A stretch of 7,703 bases of DNA from Candidatus Puniceispirillum sp. (GCA_018668795.1 JABJBD010000172.1:1-7703), one strand, 5' to 3'. Shown: positions 1-7,281, counted from the first letter of the stretch. Notes: a model not told the origin generated them from the sequence alone. Numbers and translations are program-made.

Positions 1-681
1 GGCAAGGATTCGACGCAGGAAGAATTTTTCCATACCTTTAACGCATTGGTCGAAGATGGCCGTCAGGTGATTATTTCCGCGGATAAGTCGCCAACCGACC
101 TTGAAGGCATGGAAGAACGTCTGCGGAGCCGGCTTGGCTGGGGCATGGTGGCAGATATTCATCCGGCAGATTACGAACTTCGCCTTGGTATTCTGCAAGC
201 CAAGGCCGAACATGCGCATATCCAGATTCCGGATAAGGTGCTGGAATTTCTGGCGCATAAGATTGTCAGTAATGTGCGCGAACTGGAAGGCGCCTTGAAC
301 CGGATCATGGCACATGCCATGCTTGTTGGGCGTGAAATCACCATCGAAAGCACAGCTGACCTGTTGGCGGATCTTCTGCGTGCCAGTAGCCGCCAGATCA
401 GTGTCGATTCAATTCAAAAGCAAGTGGCGGCGCATTATGGCATCCGCGTGTCGGAAATGTTCTCGGCACGGCGGGCGCGTAACATTGCCCGCCCGCGTCA
501 GGTAGCCATGTATCTGACAAAAAATCTGACGTCTTTATCCTATCCGGAAATTGGCCGCCAATTTGGTGGGCGCGACCATACGACGGTGATGCATGCGGTC
601 AAAACAATCGAGACATTGACCTTGTCAGATTCGCGTCTGGGCGAAGATGTTGATTTATTGCGGTCACTTTTGTCGAACTAA
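1..681 (+). CDS. dnaA: Chromosomal replication initiator DnaA, C-terminal part (5' end outside window)
   Basis: DnaA is the AAA+ ATPase that binds DnaA boxes and melts the replication origin. The reading frame is open from base 1, so the start lies upstream; 226 codons are visible, about half of a typical 450-500-residue DnaA. The visible part begins GKDSTQEEFFHTFNAL, which in the family lies just after Walker B. Then come sensor I (VIISADKSP, residues 23-31), the arginine-containing box VII segment (ERLRSRLGWGM, about 39-48) and sensor II (NVRELEGALNRI, about 91-102). Domain IV, the DNA-binding domain, covers about 135-226, with the basic ARRARNIARPRQ stretch and the DnaA signature GGRDHTTVMHA (about 189-199), which reads DnaA boxes. 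It ends with TAA at 679-681. No frameshift or missing key residue is visible. dnaN follows after 251 bp, the ancestral order. Confidence 0.98.
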   Translation, partial: GKDSTQEEFFHTFNALVEDGRQVIISADKSPTDLEGMEERLRSRLGWGMVADIHPADYELRLGILQAKAEHAHIQIPDKVLEFLAHKIVSNVRELEGALNRIMAHAMLVGREITIESTADLLADLLRASSRQISVDSIQKQVAAHYGIRVSEMFSARRARNIARPRQVAMYLTKNLTSLSYPEIGRQFGGRDHTTVMHAVKTIETLTLSDSRLGEDVDLLRSLLSN

Positions 682-712
682 CCGCGATCTGCCTGCATCC
701 GCCGCCTATAGC

Positions 713-737
713 CTCATTTTATCCCGGCTCATTTTAT
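713..737 (+). repeat. Short direct repeat after dnaA (two copies of CTCATTTTAT)
   Basis: CTCATTTTAT occurs at 713-722 and again at 728-737, a 15-bp period. Each copy continues with CC or AC followed by C, so each contains TTATnC, the first part of a DnaA box (TTATnCACA), but neither has the rest of the box. It may be chance in AT-rich intergenic DNA. A weak protein-binding site is the alternative, with no further support here. Confidence 0.4.
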
Positions 738-813
738 ACCTAAATCGATCCTGTTTTGGTGATTTTTGGGTGTCGCGCCGAATCGCTGAAAACACAATAT
801 TTTGGTGTTAGTT

Positions 814-822
814 TGTTATAAT
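814..822 (+). promoter_or_regulatory. Candidate dnaN promoter, extended -10 (TGTTATAAT)
   Basis: The sequence TGTTATAAT is a perfect extended -10 element (TGn followed by TATAAT). No good -35 hexamer lies 16-18 bp upstream (around 793-800 the sequence is only AT-rich), which is usual for extended -10 promoters. Transcription would start near 829, giving dnaN a leader of about 100 nt. It is the only full TATAAT match I saw in the dnaA-dnaN gap. It would allow dnaN-recF-gyrB to be expressed apart from dnaA. No start site data are available from sequence alone. Confidence 0.45.
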
Positions 823-840
823 CATGCTATATTTGGATAT

Positions 841-862
841 GAGAGGGCGTATGAGCGATTGA
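841..862 (+). other. Minimal upstream ORF (Met-Ser-Asp-stop) with Shine-Dalgarno-like sequence in the dnaN leader
   Basis: GAGAGG at 841-846 lies 4 nt before ATG at 851, which opens a frame of three codons (M-S-D) closed by TGA at 860-862. In the same frame a further ATG at 839 would give M-R-G-R-M-S-D. It lies downstream of the candidate -10 at 814-822 and therefore inside the predicted dnaN mRNA. Such tiny frames arise easily by chance. It is listed because a ribosome site and the hairpins downstream could together affect dnaN expression. Confidence 0.2.
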
Positions 863-873
863 CGGTTTATGCG

Positions 874-915
874 CATGTGTCCCCCGCTGATCGGGCATGG
901 TAGCTCAAGCGCTAC
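874..915 (+). promoter_or_regulatory. Two adjacent small hairpins in the dnaN leader
   Basis: The first hairpin has CATG (874-877) pairing with CATG (896-899) and, after a 5-nt bulge, CCCG (883-886) pairing with CGGG (892-895) around a 5-nt loop. The second starts on the next base: GTAGC (900-904) pairs with GCTAC (911-915) around a 6-nt loop. Neither is followed by a T-run, so these are not clear intrinsic terminators. They end six bases before the dnaN Shine-Dalgarno sequence at 921-926 and could modulate translation or mRNA stability. The stems are short and may be coincidental. Confidence 0.3.
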
Positions 916-920
916 AGAAT

Positions 921-926
921 GAGAGA
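921..926 (+). promoter_or_regulatory. Ribosome binding site of dnaN
   Basis: GAGAGA lies 6 nt before the ATG at 933. This is a reasonable Shine-Dalgarno sequence at a good distance, and it supports that ATG as the dnaN start. Confidence 0.6.
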
Positions 927-932
927 AAATAG

Positions 933-2036
933 ATGAAACTGGCAATTGATCGTATGAGTCTTCTAAGGCCTTTGGGTCATGTGCAATCCGTTGTAGAGCG
1001 TCGTAATACGATACCTATTCTGGCAAATGTCGTTTTGCGCGCCGAAGATGGACAGCTGTCATTAACAGCCACCGACATGGATATGGATATTACAACCGAG
1101 GTTGGTTGTGCAGTGGCAACAGCAGGAACCACAACGATATCAGCGCATATGCTGTATGACATTGTGCGAAAGCTGCCTGATGGGTCAGAAGTTGAACTGT
1201 CGGTTGGCGATGGTCATGCGATGATCAGTGCGGGCCGTTCTAGCTTCCGGCTTCCAACCTTGCCCGTTGAAGATTTTCCAGCCATCAGTTCAAATGATCT
1301 GCCAACTAATTTTGTGCTGACAGCTGCCGATTTCCGCGATCTGGTCGATGCCACCAAATTTGCCATTTCTACCGAGGAAACGCGCTATTATTTGAATGGT
1401 ATCTATCTGCATAAATCAGATGCTGGTGATCTGTGCGCCGTGGCAACAGATGGCCACCGTCTGGCAATGACCAAACAGACCCTGCCAAGCGGTGCGGCGC
1501 AAATGCCGTCAATTATTCTGCCGCGAAAAGCTGTTGGGGAATTGCGCAAACTGCTTGATGATTATGATGGCGATGTGACGATGTCGATGTCGGAAACACG
1601 GGCTGAATTCGCCTTTGGTGCGGTACGGCTGACAACAAAGCTGATTGATGGCACCTTTCCGGACTACACGCGGGTGATCCCGACGAATAATGACAAGATC
1701 ATGCAGGTTGATGTGGGCGCCTTTTCGGCGGCGGTTGACCGTGTTTCGACAATCTCGTCCGAAAAATCAAAATCGGTTAAAATCGGTTTGCGGCCAGGCG
1801 TCATGACTTTGTCTGCCAGCAATACTGACGCGTCAAGCGCGACGGAAGAATTGGAAGTCAGCTATAGTGGCAATGAAATGGAAATTGGTTTTAACGCGCG
1901 CTATCTGCTGGATATTGCTGGTCAGGTCAATAGTGAGTTGGTTGAATTTGCCCTTGCTGATCAGGGGTCGCCAACGCTTGTGCGAACGCCAGGTGATGAT
2001 GCCAGCCTGTTCGTGCTGATGCCAATGCGCGTGTGA
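933..2036 (+). CDS. dnaN: DNA polymerase III beta subunit (sliding clamp)
   Basis: The clamp is a ring-shaped homodimer around DNA that tethers polymerase III. It also recruits other polymerases, MutS/MutL, ligase and Hda-type regulators through its hydrophobic pocket. The 367 residues match the usual length (about 366-375), covering three repeated clamp domains. Family signatures are visible: VVERRNTIPILANV near the N-terminus (20-33), FAISTEETRYYLNGIYL (143-159), the ATDGHRLAM segment that lines the binding pocket (171-179), IDGTFPDYTRVIP (238-250) and the C-terminal VLMPMRV, whose Met-Pro-Met completes the pocket. The start ATG has GAGAGA 6 nt upstream and gives the expected MKLAIDR beginning. 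The gene stands 251 bp after dnaA and is followed closely by recF, so dnaN-recF-gyrB is probably one transcription unit. No anomaly is seen. Confidence 0.98.
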   Translation: MKLAIDRMSLLRPLGHVQSVVERRNTIPILANVVLRAEDGQLSLTATDMDMDITTEVGCAVATAGTTTISAHMLYDIVRKLPDGSEVELSVGDGHAMISAGRSSFRLPTLPVEDFPAISSNDLPTNFVLTAADFRDLVDATKFAISTEETRYYLNGIYLHKSDAGDLCAVATDGHRLAMTKQTLPSGAAQMPSIILPRKAVGELRKLLDDYDGDVTMSMSETRAEFAFGAVRLTTKLIDGTFPDYTRVIPTNNDKIMQVDVGAFSAAVDRVSTISSEKSKSVKIGLRPGVMTLSASNTDASSATEELEVSYSGNEMEIGFNARYLLDIAGQVNSELVEFALADQGSPTLVRTPGDDASLFVLMPMRV

Positions 2037-2109
2037 GTGACGTTTGACAGCACTTTCACACCACTTCAGACAGACCGATAGTTCGGACAGTGACCGTAAT
2101 AGCCATGCT

Positions 2110-3300
2110 ATGGGTGGAAAATCCGAACAGACTGCGTCGTCACCACAATTTTGGTTGTCAGGATTGATGTTACGTAATTTTCGCAATTACGAAGCTGTAC
2201 GGCTTGAATTCGGACAGGCACCTGTGGTGCTGGTGGGTGCGAATGGCGCGGGCAAAACCAATTTGATGGAAGCAATTTCTTTACTGTCGCCAGGCAAGGG
2301 TATGCGGCGTGCCAAGACAGCGCATCTGGCGCAGATTGGCGCGGCAATGCCGGATTGGTCGGTATCGGCGGCACTGGAAACCGAAGACGGGGTTATGCAG
2401 ATTGGCACAGGTGTGCCAGCTGATTCACAGACTGGCCGCCGGATCATGCGGCGTGAGGGGATGACGGTTTCACAGGCCGATATTGCCACACAATTATCGG
2501 TATCATGGCTGACGCCGCAGATGGATGGGGTGTTTGTCGATTCACCCGGGACGCGCCGGCGCTTTCTTGATCGTCTGGTAATTGCTTTTGATGCCGCGCA
2601 TATTGGCCGTACCAATCGTTATGAAAAATTGATGCGCGAACGGACTTTATTAATCAGTGAAGGTCGTGGTGATGCAGGCTGGTTCAACGCGCTTGAAGCC
2701 AGTCTTGCCGAAACCGCCATTGCGATCACGGCGGCACGGCGGGCACTGATTCATGATCTGAATATCGAGGCCAGACATGGCTGGCACGGGTTCCCCGGCG
2801 TGCGGCTTGAATTGCAAGGGGAAATTGAAAACTGGTTGGATGCCATGCCAGCATTGGCAGTTGAAGACCAGCATATGGCCACCGCCGCCAGCATGCGGGC
2901 AGAAGGCACAAGCACATTGTCAGGACCGCATGTCAGCGAGGTTAACGCCTATGATGTGGCAAGCAACACGCCTGCCTATCTGGCATCGACCGGACAGCAA
3001 AAGGCGTTGTTGATTGCCGTAGTGCTTGCCCATGCCCGATTACAGGAGCGCCGCCTTGGCCGGCCGCCCATTATGCTGCTTGATGATGTGGCCGCACATC
3101 TTGACGCCAAACGTCGGTCAGCCCTGTTTGAGGCATTGTTCGATCTTGGTGGGCAAAGCTGGTTCAGCGGCAGTGAGGCCAGCCTGTTCGAAGGGCTTGG
3201 CAAAGGCGCCCAGTTTATGAAAATACATGATGCAGATCATGATGTAAAAAATGAGTCTGGCGTGACAAGCAAAACGCCCAAATGCGAGTGGTTGATATGA
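2110..3300 (+). CDS. recF: DNA replication and repair ATPase RecF
   Basis: RecF is an SMC/ABC-like ATPase that, with RecO and RecR, loads RecA on gapped DNA at stalled or post-replicative sites. From ATG 2110 the protein has 396 residues (family about 355-400). Walker A GANGAGKT is at 43-50, the conserved TPQMDGVF...RRRFLDR region at about 135-154, the ABC signature STGQQKALL at 293-301 and Walker B MLLDDVAAHLD at 322-332. QSWFSGSEASLF (about 349-360) is the usual C-terminal strand region. The start is uncertain: an in-frame TTG at 2044, 7 bp after the dnaN stop, would add 22 Ser/Asp-rich residues with no family likeness. I prefer ATG 2110 because conserved sequence begins about 14 residues later, although neither start has a strong Shine-Dalgarno sequence. 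The last 20 or so residues, after FMKIHDA, extend past the usual family end. The stop overlaps the gyrB start (ATGA), implying translational coupling. Confidence 0.95.
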   Translation: MGGKSEQTASSPQFWLSGLMLRNFRNYEAVRLEFGQAPVVLVGANGAGKTNLMEAISLLSPGKGMRRAKTAHLAQIGAAMPDWSVSAALETEDGVMQIGTGVPADSQTGRRIMRREGMTVSQADIATQLSVSWLTPQMDGVFVDSPGTRRRFLDRLVIAFDAAHIGRTNRYEKLMRERTLLISEGRGDAGWFNALEASLAETAIAITAARRALIHDLNIEARHGWHGFPGVRLELQGEIENWLDAMPALAVEDQHMATAASMRAEGTSTLSGPHVSEVNAYDVASNTPAYLASTGQQKALLIAVVLAHARLQERRLGRPPIMLLDDVAAHLDAKRRSALFEALFDLGGQSWFSGSEASLFEGLGKGAQFMKIHDADHDVKNESGVTSKTPKCEWLI

Positions 3301-5747
3301 GCGAAGACGAAAAAACAAATATCCCAAATGAAAAGGTGAATGTGCCTGAAGGGAATTATGACTCGGATTCGATCAAGGTTCTGCGTGGACTGGATGCGGT
3401 GCGCAAACGGCCAGGCATGTATATTGGAGATACCGATGACGGATCGGGGCTTCATCATATGGTCTATGAAGTTGTCGATAATGCGATTGACGAAGCGTTG
3501 GCAGGCCATTGTGACATTGTGCAAGTGATGTTGAATGCCGATGGATCAGTCAGCGTTACCGATAATGGACGCGGCATTCCAGTGGATATTCACCATGAAG
3601 AAGGCGTATCAGCCGCCGAGGTGATTATGACCCAGCTTCATGCTGGTGGAAAATTTGATAATAATTCCTATAAAGTTTCAGGTGGTTTGCACGGGGTGGG
3701 CGTGTCAGTTGTCAACGCCTTGTCCGAATGGCTCCGGCTGACCATTTTCCGCAATGGCCGCAAGCATGAGATGATGTTCAAAATGGGTGAAGCTGATGGT
3801 GCGTTGGCTGATATGGGGGATGCCGAAGGGCAGACTGGCACGCATGTTACCTTTTATCCGTCATTAGAGATTTTCTCGTCGATCGAATTTGACTTTACCA
3901 CGCTGGAACATCGGTTGCGCGAATTAGCGTTTTTGAATTCGGGCGTGCGTATCAAAATGACTGATAACCGGACAAGTGAAGAAAAAGTATCCGAATTTTT
4001 CTTTGACGGTGGTCTGGAAGCCTTTGTCACGTGGTTGAATCGATCACGCACCGAAATGCATCCAACAATCACGGCGACAAGCCAGCGTGATGATATTACC
4101 GTTGAACTGGCCCTAGCATGGACAGATTCGTTCCATGAAAATACGCTGTGTTTTACCAATAATATTCCGCAACGTGACGGCGGTGCCCACCTTGCTGGTT
4201 TTCGTGGGGCCATGACACGGGTGGTTAATAATTACGCGCAATCATCGGGCATTGCCAAAAAGGAAAAGGTACAGCTGACAGGTGATGATTCACGCGAGGG
4301 GCTGACAGCGATTGTGTCGGTTAAAGTGCCTGATCCCAAATTTTCATCGCAGACCAAAGACAAGCTGGTGTCTTCGGAAGTGCGCCCTGTTGTTGAACAG
4401 GCGGTTGCCGATTGCCTAAACCAATGGTTCGAGGAACATCCATCCGAAGCGAAGAAGATTGTGTCCAAGGCCTATGAAGCCGCGGCAGCCCGGGAAGCGG
4501 CGCGCAAGGCACGCGATCTGACCCGCCGCAAAGGTGTTATGGATATTGCCAGCCTGCCAGGCAAACTGGCCGATTGTCAGGAACGCGATCCAGCGAAATC
4601 AGAAATCTACCTGGTTGAGGGTGATTCGGCGGGCGGGTCGGCAAAACAGGGTCGTGATCGGTCGAATCAGGCTATTCTGCCCCTACGTGGCAAGATTTTG
4701 AATGTCGAGCGCGCGCGCCTTGACAAGATGTTGTCATCAGCCGAGATCGGCACGCTTATCACCGCGATTGGTGCGGGCGTCGGCAATACCGAAATGCAAC
4801 TTGATAAGGTGCGCTATCACAAGATTGTCATCATGACCGATGCGGATGTTGATGGTAGCCATATTCGGACGCTGTTGTTGACCTTTTTCTTCCGCCATAT
4901 GCGACCTTTGATCGAGGCTGGCTATCTTTATATTGCCCAGCCGCCATTGTTTCGCGCCAAACGCGGACAATCCGAAGTTTATCTCAAAGATCAGCGCGAA
5001 CTTGATATATATCTGATGACAGCCGGTTTGAAAGACACGGTGCTTATTGTCGATGGTGATGGCCAGATAGCCGGACCTGATTTAAGGGATGTAACCAATA
5101 ACGCGGTTACTGCCAGTCGTCTGGTTGAACAGATAACGCGGCAAGTTGGCAACCGTGACGTGGTCGAACAGGCAGCGATAGCGGGGCTTTTGAAAAACAC
5201 GACGCTTGATAATGACGAAGCGGCCGCATATCTGGCTAAGCGGCTTGAGAATGTTGCCGGCGAACTTGAAAAAGGCTGGCAAGGCACGATCGAAGATACG
5301 GTTCATGGCAAAGCCATCGTCATTCAGCGGCGGTTGCGCGGTATTACCGAAAAATATGTCATTGATCGGCGGATCATCGGTTTGCCCGAAGCGGTTCAGC
5401 TGGATGGTATGGCCCCACATCTGCAGCAGATTTATGCCAAATTTGCAACATTGACCGGCGCATCGCAAAACACGATCATCCACGGCCCAAGCGATCTGGC
5501 ACAATTTGTGTTCCAGACAGGCCGAAAAGGCGCACAGATTTCGCGCTATAAGGGGCTAGGTGAGATGAATCCAAGTCAATTATGGGAAACAACACTCGAT
5601 CCGGATCAGCGGACATTCCTGCAGGTGGTGATTGAACATGAAGAAGATGCCGATAACGCATTTTCAACATTGATGGGCGAAGCTGTTGAGGAACGCCGGA
5701 ATTTCATCCAGACCAATGCGCTCCGTGTTGCCAATCTCGATGTTTAG
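3297..5747 (+). CDS. gyrB: DNA gyrase subunit B
   Basis: GyrB is the ATPase and TOPRIM subunit of gyrase (A2B2), which introduces negative supercoils and is the aminocoumarin target. From ATG 3297 it has 816 residues. The GHKL ATPase domain has the catalytic Glu58 and Mg-binding Asn62 (YEVVDNAIDEA), Asp89 in TDNGRGIP, the ATP-lid GGLHGVGVSVVNALS (about 129-143) and the transducer lysine in QTKDKL (Lys354). The TOPRIM domain has EGDSAGGSAKQGR (from Glu441) and MTDADVDGSHI (Asp515, 517, 519). RYKGLGEMNPSQLW lies near 750-763. The length shows that the proteobacterial insert of about 170 residues within the TOPRIM/tail region is present, as in E. coli. At the E. coli Lys447 position the residue is arginine (PLRGKILNVE), a conservative change, and Asp426 is retained. 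ATG 3297 overlaps the recF stop and is preferred over an in-frame ATG at 3282, which would add only MRVVD. Confidence 0.98.
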   Translation: MSEDEKTNIPNEKVNVPEGNYDSDSIKVLRGLDAVRKRPGMYIGDTDDGSGLHHMVYEVVDNAIDEALAGHCDIVQVMLNADGSVSVTDNGRGIPVDIHHEEGVSAAEVIMTQLHAGGKFDNNSYKVSGGLHGVGVSVVNALSEWLRLTIFRNGRKHEMMFKMGEADGALADMGDAEGQTGTHVTFYPSLEIFSSIEFDFTTLEHRLRELAFLNSGVRIKMTDNRTSEEKVSEFFFDGGLEAFVTWLNRSRTEMHPTITATSQRDDITVELALAWTDSFHENTLCFTNNIPQRDGGAHLAGFRGAMTRVVNNYAQSSGIAKKEKVQLTGDDSREGLTAIVSVKVPDPKFSSQTKDKLVSSEVRPVVEQAVADCLNQWFEEHPSEAKKIVSKAYEAAAAREAARKARDLTRRKGVMDIASLPGKLADCQERDPAKSEIYLVEGDSAGGSAKQGRDRSNQAILPLRGKILNVERARLDKMLSSAEIGTLITAIGAGVGNTEMQLDKVRYHKIVIMTDADVDGSHIRTLLLTFFFRHMRPLIEAGYLYIAQPPLFRAKRGQSEVYLKDQRELDIYLMTAGLKDTVLIVDGDGQIAGPDLRDVTNNAVTASRLVEQITRQVGNRDVVEQAAIAGLLKNTTLDNDEAAAYLAKRLENVAGELEKGWQGTIEDTVHGKAIVIQRRLRGITEKYVIDRRIIGLPEAVQLDGMAPHLQQIYAKFATLTGASQNTIIHGPSDLAQFVFQTGRKGAQISRYKGLGEMNPSQLWETTLDPDQRTFLQVVIEHEEDADNAFSTLMGEAVEERRNFIQTNALRVANLDV

Positions 5748-5789
5748 GGCATAGGCATCCTGATGAAACGGGTTCTATGCGCATCCCTA
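5745..5789 (+). terminator. Imperfect hairpin starting at the gyrB stop codon (possible weak terminator or processing site)
   Basis: TAGGGCATAG (5745-5754, including the TAG stop) pairs with CTATG (5775-5779) and CCCTA (5785-5789), with a 5-nt bulge (5780-5784). An inner stem pairs ATCC (5757-5760) with GGGT (5770-5773) around a 9-nt loop. The sequence after the stem is TTAATATTACC, AT-rich but without a true T-run, so efficient intrinsic termination is doubtful. It sits where the replication cluster ends and regB begins, so partial termination or 3'-end processing would make sense. Confidence 0.35.
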
Positions 5790-5875
5790 TTAATATTACC
5801 CATATGATGGTGACATGTGATGTGCCGCCGGATGGTGTATTGTTTCAATCTTTGTGAAAAGCGGGGTAGGGCACC

Positions 5876-7165
5876 ATGTTGATGCAGCGTCTTTTTGCTG
5901 GCCCCGACACAAGCGTCAGAAGTCCTATTGATCCAAGGGTTGTTCTGACCATCCGCTGGCTTGCCATTACGGGCCAGCTAATGGCCTTGATATTCACCTA
6001 TTTTGTGCTTGGATTTGATCTGCCGCTGATACCAGCCTTGTTTATTATTGGCTTATCGGTATTGATGAATTTGTGGCAAAACCGACAGGCCAAGGATGAT
6101 AGTGGACTGGTCGAACAGAATCTGCTGGCGCTGATTTTTGACATTTTACAACTGGCCGCCTTGTTGTTTCTGACAGGTGGTCTGTTGAATCCGTTTTCGG
6201 TTTTGCTTCTGGCGCCGGTCGTGGTGTCGGCAACGATGCTTCGCCGCCGTGCAACATTGGTGCTGATCCTGACAGTTGCGGCCAGCGTTAGCGTGCTGGC
6301 TTTATATAATCACCCGTTGCCGTGGGATCAGGATAAGGTTGATTTGCCTGGCCTGTATGTTGCTGGTTTATGGATGTCGCTGGTGCTATCGACAATATTC
6401 ATTGGTGGCTATGTGTGGTGGGTGGCTTCGGCAGCGCGAAGCCTGTCTGAAGCCCTGTCCCAAGCCCAACTTGCCGTTGCCGAAGAACAACAGGCGGTGG
6501 CGCTTGGTTCGCTGGCGACAGCGGCGGCGCATAAGCTTGGCTCACCTTTGAATACGATCACTGTCATTAGCCATGAGTTGAGCCGGGAAATCACCGAGGA
6601 TGATCCGATATATGAGGATATACAGCTATTACGCGCCGAAGCCGAAAGATGCCGCGTGATTCTGGGATCACTGGAAGATTATAAATCACAAAGCAATCCT
6701 GATTTTGAACCCGAACTGCCGATTAATGTGTTGATTGAGGATTTGTTGCATGAACGTTTCGATGCGGGTCATGCCGACGTTATTGTTACGCATGATGCAG
6801 ATACAATGGATGAGGTGCCTGTTGCCACGCGCCGCGCCGAATTTATTCAGGCGATTGAAGATATTCTGCAAAACGCGCATCAATTCGCCCGTAGCCAGAT
6901 AGTCGTACATATTGAATGGTCATCGGAAGATATCCATATAAGTATCAATGATGATGGCAATGGATTCAAACCGTCAATATTAAGCCGTGCTGGCCAGCCC
7001 TGGAATAGTAGTCGTGAGGGTGAAGACGGGCATCGCGGCCTGGGCATGTTTATCGCGCAAACGCTGATTCGTTCGATTGGTGGCTCGGTTGTTTTCGGTA
7101 ACGGTAAAAATGGCGGTGGTGAAGTCAGGGTTAGCCTGCCACGTTCATGTTTTATGGTGGAATGA
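5876..7165 (+). CDS. regB: Redox-sensing membrane histidine kinase of the RegB/PrrB/ActS family
   Basis: RegB-type kinases monitor the ubiquinone pool and aerobic status and phosphorylate RegA, which controls respiration, carbon and nitrogen fixation and, where present, photosynthesis. The protein has 429 residues. About six membrane segments are visible (roughly 24-45, 49-67, 82-100, 106-121, 127-144, 159-183). The quinone-binding motif GGLLNPF is at 101-107, at the cytoplasm-to-membrane edge as in the family. The H-box is AAAHKLGSPLNTI with phospho-histidine His219. The redox-active cysteine is Cys259 (ERCRVIL), 40 residues on, the same spacing as His225/Cys265 of Rhodobacter capsulatus RegB. 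The ATPase core has the N-box (ILQNAHQFA, Asn333), G1 (NDDGNGF, 358-364) and G2 (GLGMFIA, 388-394). Odd: the residue after His219 is Lys, where the family usually has Glu. AGGG (5868-5871) precedes ATG 5876; ATG 5882 is an alternative start. Confidence 0.93.
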   Translation: MLMQRLFAGPDTSVRSPIDPRVVLTIRWLAITGQLMALIFTYFVLGFDLPLIPALFIIGLSVLMNLWQNRQAKDDSGLVEQNLLALIFDILQLAALLFLTGGLLNPFSVLLLAPVVVSATMLRRRATLVLILTVAASVSVLALYNHPLPWDQDKVDLPGLYVAGLWMSLVLSTIFIGGYVWWVASAARSLSEALSQAQLAVAEEQQAVALGSLATAAAHKLGSPLNTITVISHELSREITEDDPIYEDIQLLRAEAERCRVILGSLEDYKSQSNPDFEPELPINVLIEDLLHERFDAGHADVIVTHDADTMDEVPVATRRAEFIQAIEDILQNAHQFARSQIVVHIEWSSEDIHISINDDGNGFKPSILSRAGQPWNSSREGEDGHRGLGMFIAQTLIRSIGGSVVFGNGKNGGGEVRVSLPRSCFMVE

Positions 7166-7172
7166 TGCTATA

Positions 7173-7242
7173 TGCCAGTACACAGCATGGTTATATGGGT
7201 GAAATATGCCATTATAAGGTGCCAGTATAACGTGTCAGTATA
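7173..7242 (+). repeat. Short repeated motif (GYCAGTAYA, three copies) between regB and regA
   Basis: GCCAGTACA (7174-7182), GCCAGTATA (7221-7229) and GTCAGTATA (7234-7242) are near-identical 9-mers. The last two are spaced 13 bp apart, close to one helical turn. The gap is AT-rich and also holds TATAAG (7213-7218) and TATAAC (7226-7231), either of which could be a -10, though no convincing -35 was seen. Operator sites or chance repetition are both possible. The sequence does not resemble the published RegA-binding consensus as I recall it. Confidence 0.35.
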
Positions 7243-7268
7243 TGAAAGATTATGTGGGTTTAGAAGAA

Positions 7269-7275
7269 AAGGAAG
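7269..7275 (+). promoter_or_regulatory. Ribosome binding site of regA (decides a GTG start)
   Basis: AAGGAAG lies 6 nt before GTG 7282 (8 nt when measured from AAGGA), a strong Shine-Dalgarno sequence. An in-frame TAG at 7261-7263 with no start codon between rules out a longer protein, and the first in-frame ATG is codon 23, inside the receiver domain. GTG 7282 is therefore the start. Confidence 0.75.
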
Positions 7276-7281
7276 CAGAAG

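Noticed and set aside
859..864. TTGACG as a -35 element for dnaN
   Set aside because: The region 16-18 bp downstream is CCCCCGCTG, with nothing like a -10 hexamer.
682..932. Replication origin in the dnaA-dnaN gap
   Set aside because: No full or one-mismatch TTATCCACA box on either strand, no AT-rich repeat array and no CtrA-type TTAA-N7-TTAA site was seen. Two partial box cores are not enough.
1833..2186. Open frame of 117 codons on the minus strand across the dnaN-recF junction
   Set aside because: It lies mostly antisense to dnaN and the recF leader, has no ribosome binding site or family likeness, and the plus-strand genes are certain.
2187..2615. Long minus-strand open frame (142 codons) opposite recF
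   Set aside because: It is a shadow of recF. Its composition (Ser, Arg, Pro, Ala rich) is typical of an antisense reading and no domain is visible.
5082..5504. Long minus-strand open frame (140 codons) opposite gyrB
   Set aside because: It lies fully inside the conserved gyrB coding region, with no recognisable motif.
5839..5849. ATTG-TTT-CAAT small palindrome upstream of regB as an operator
   Set aside because: A four-base arm is too short to separate from chance, and no repeat or known consensus supports it.
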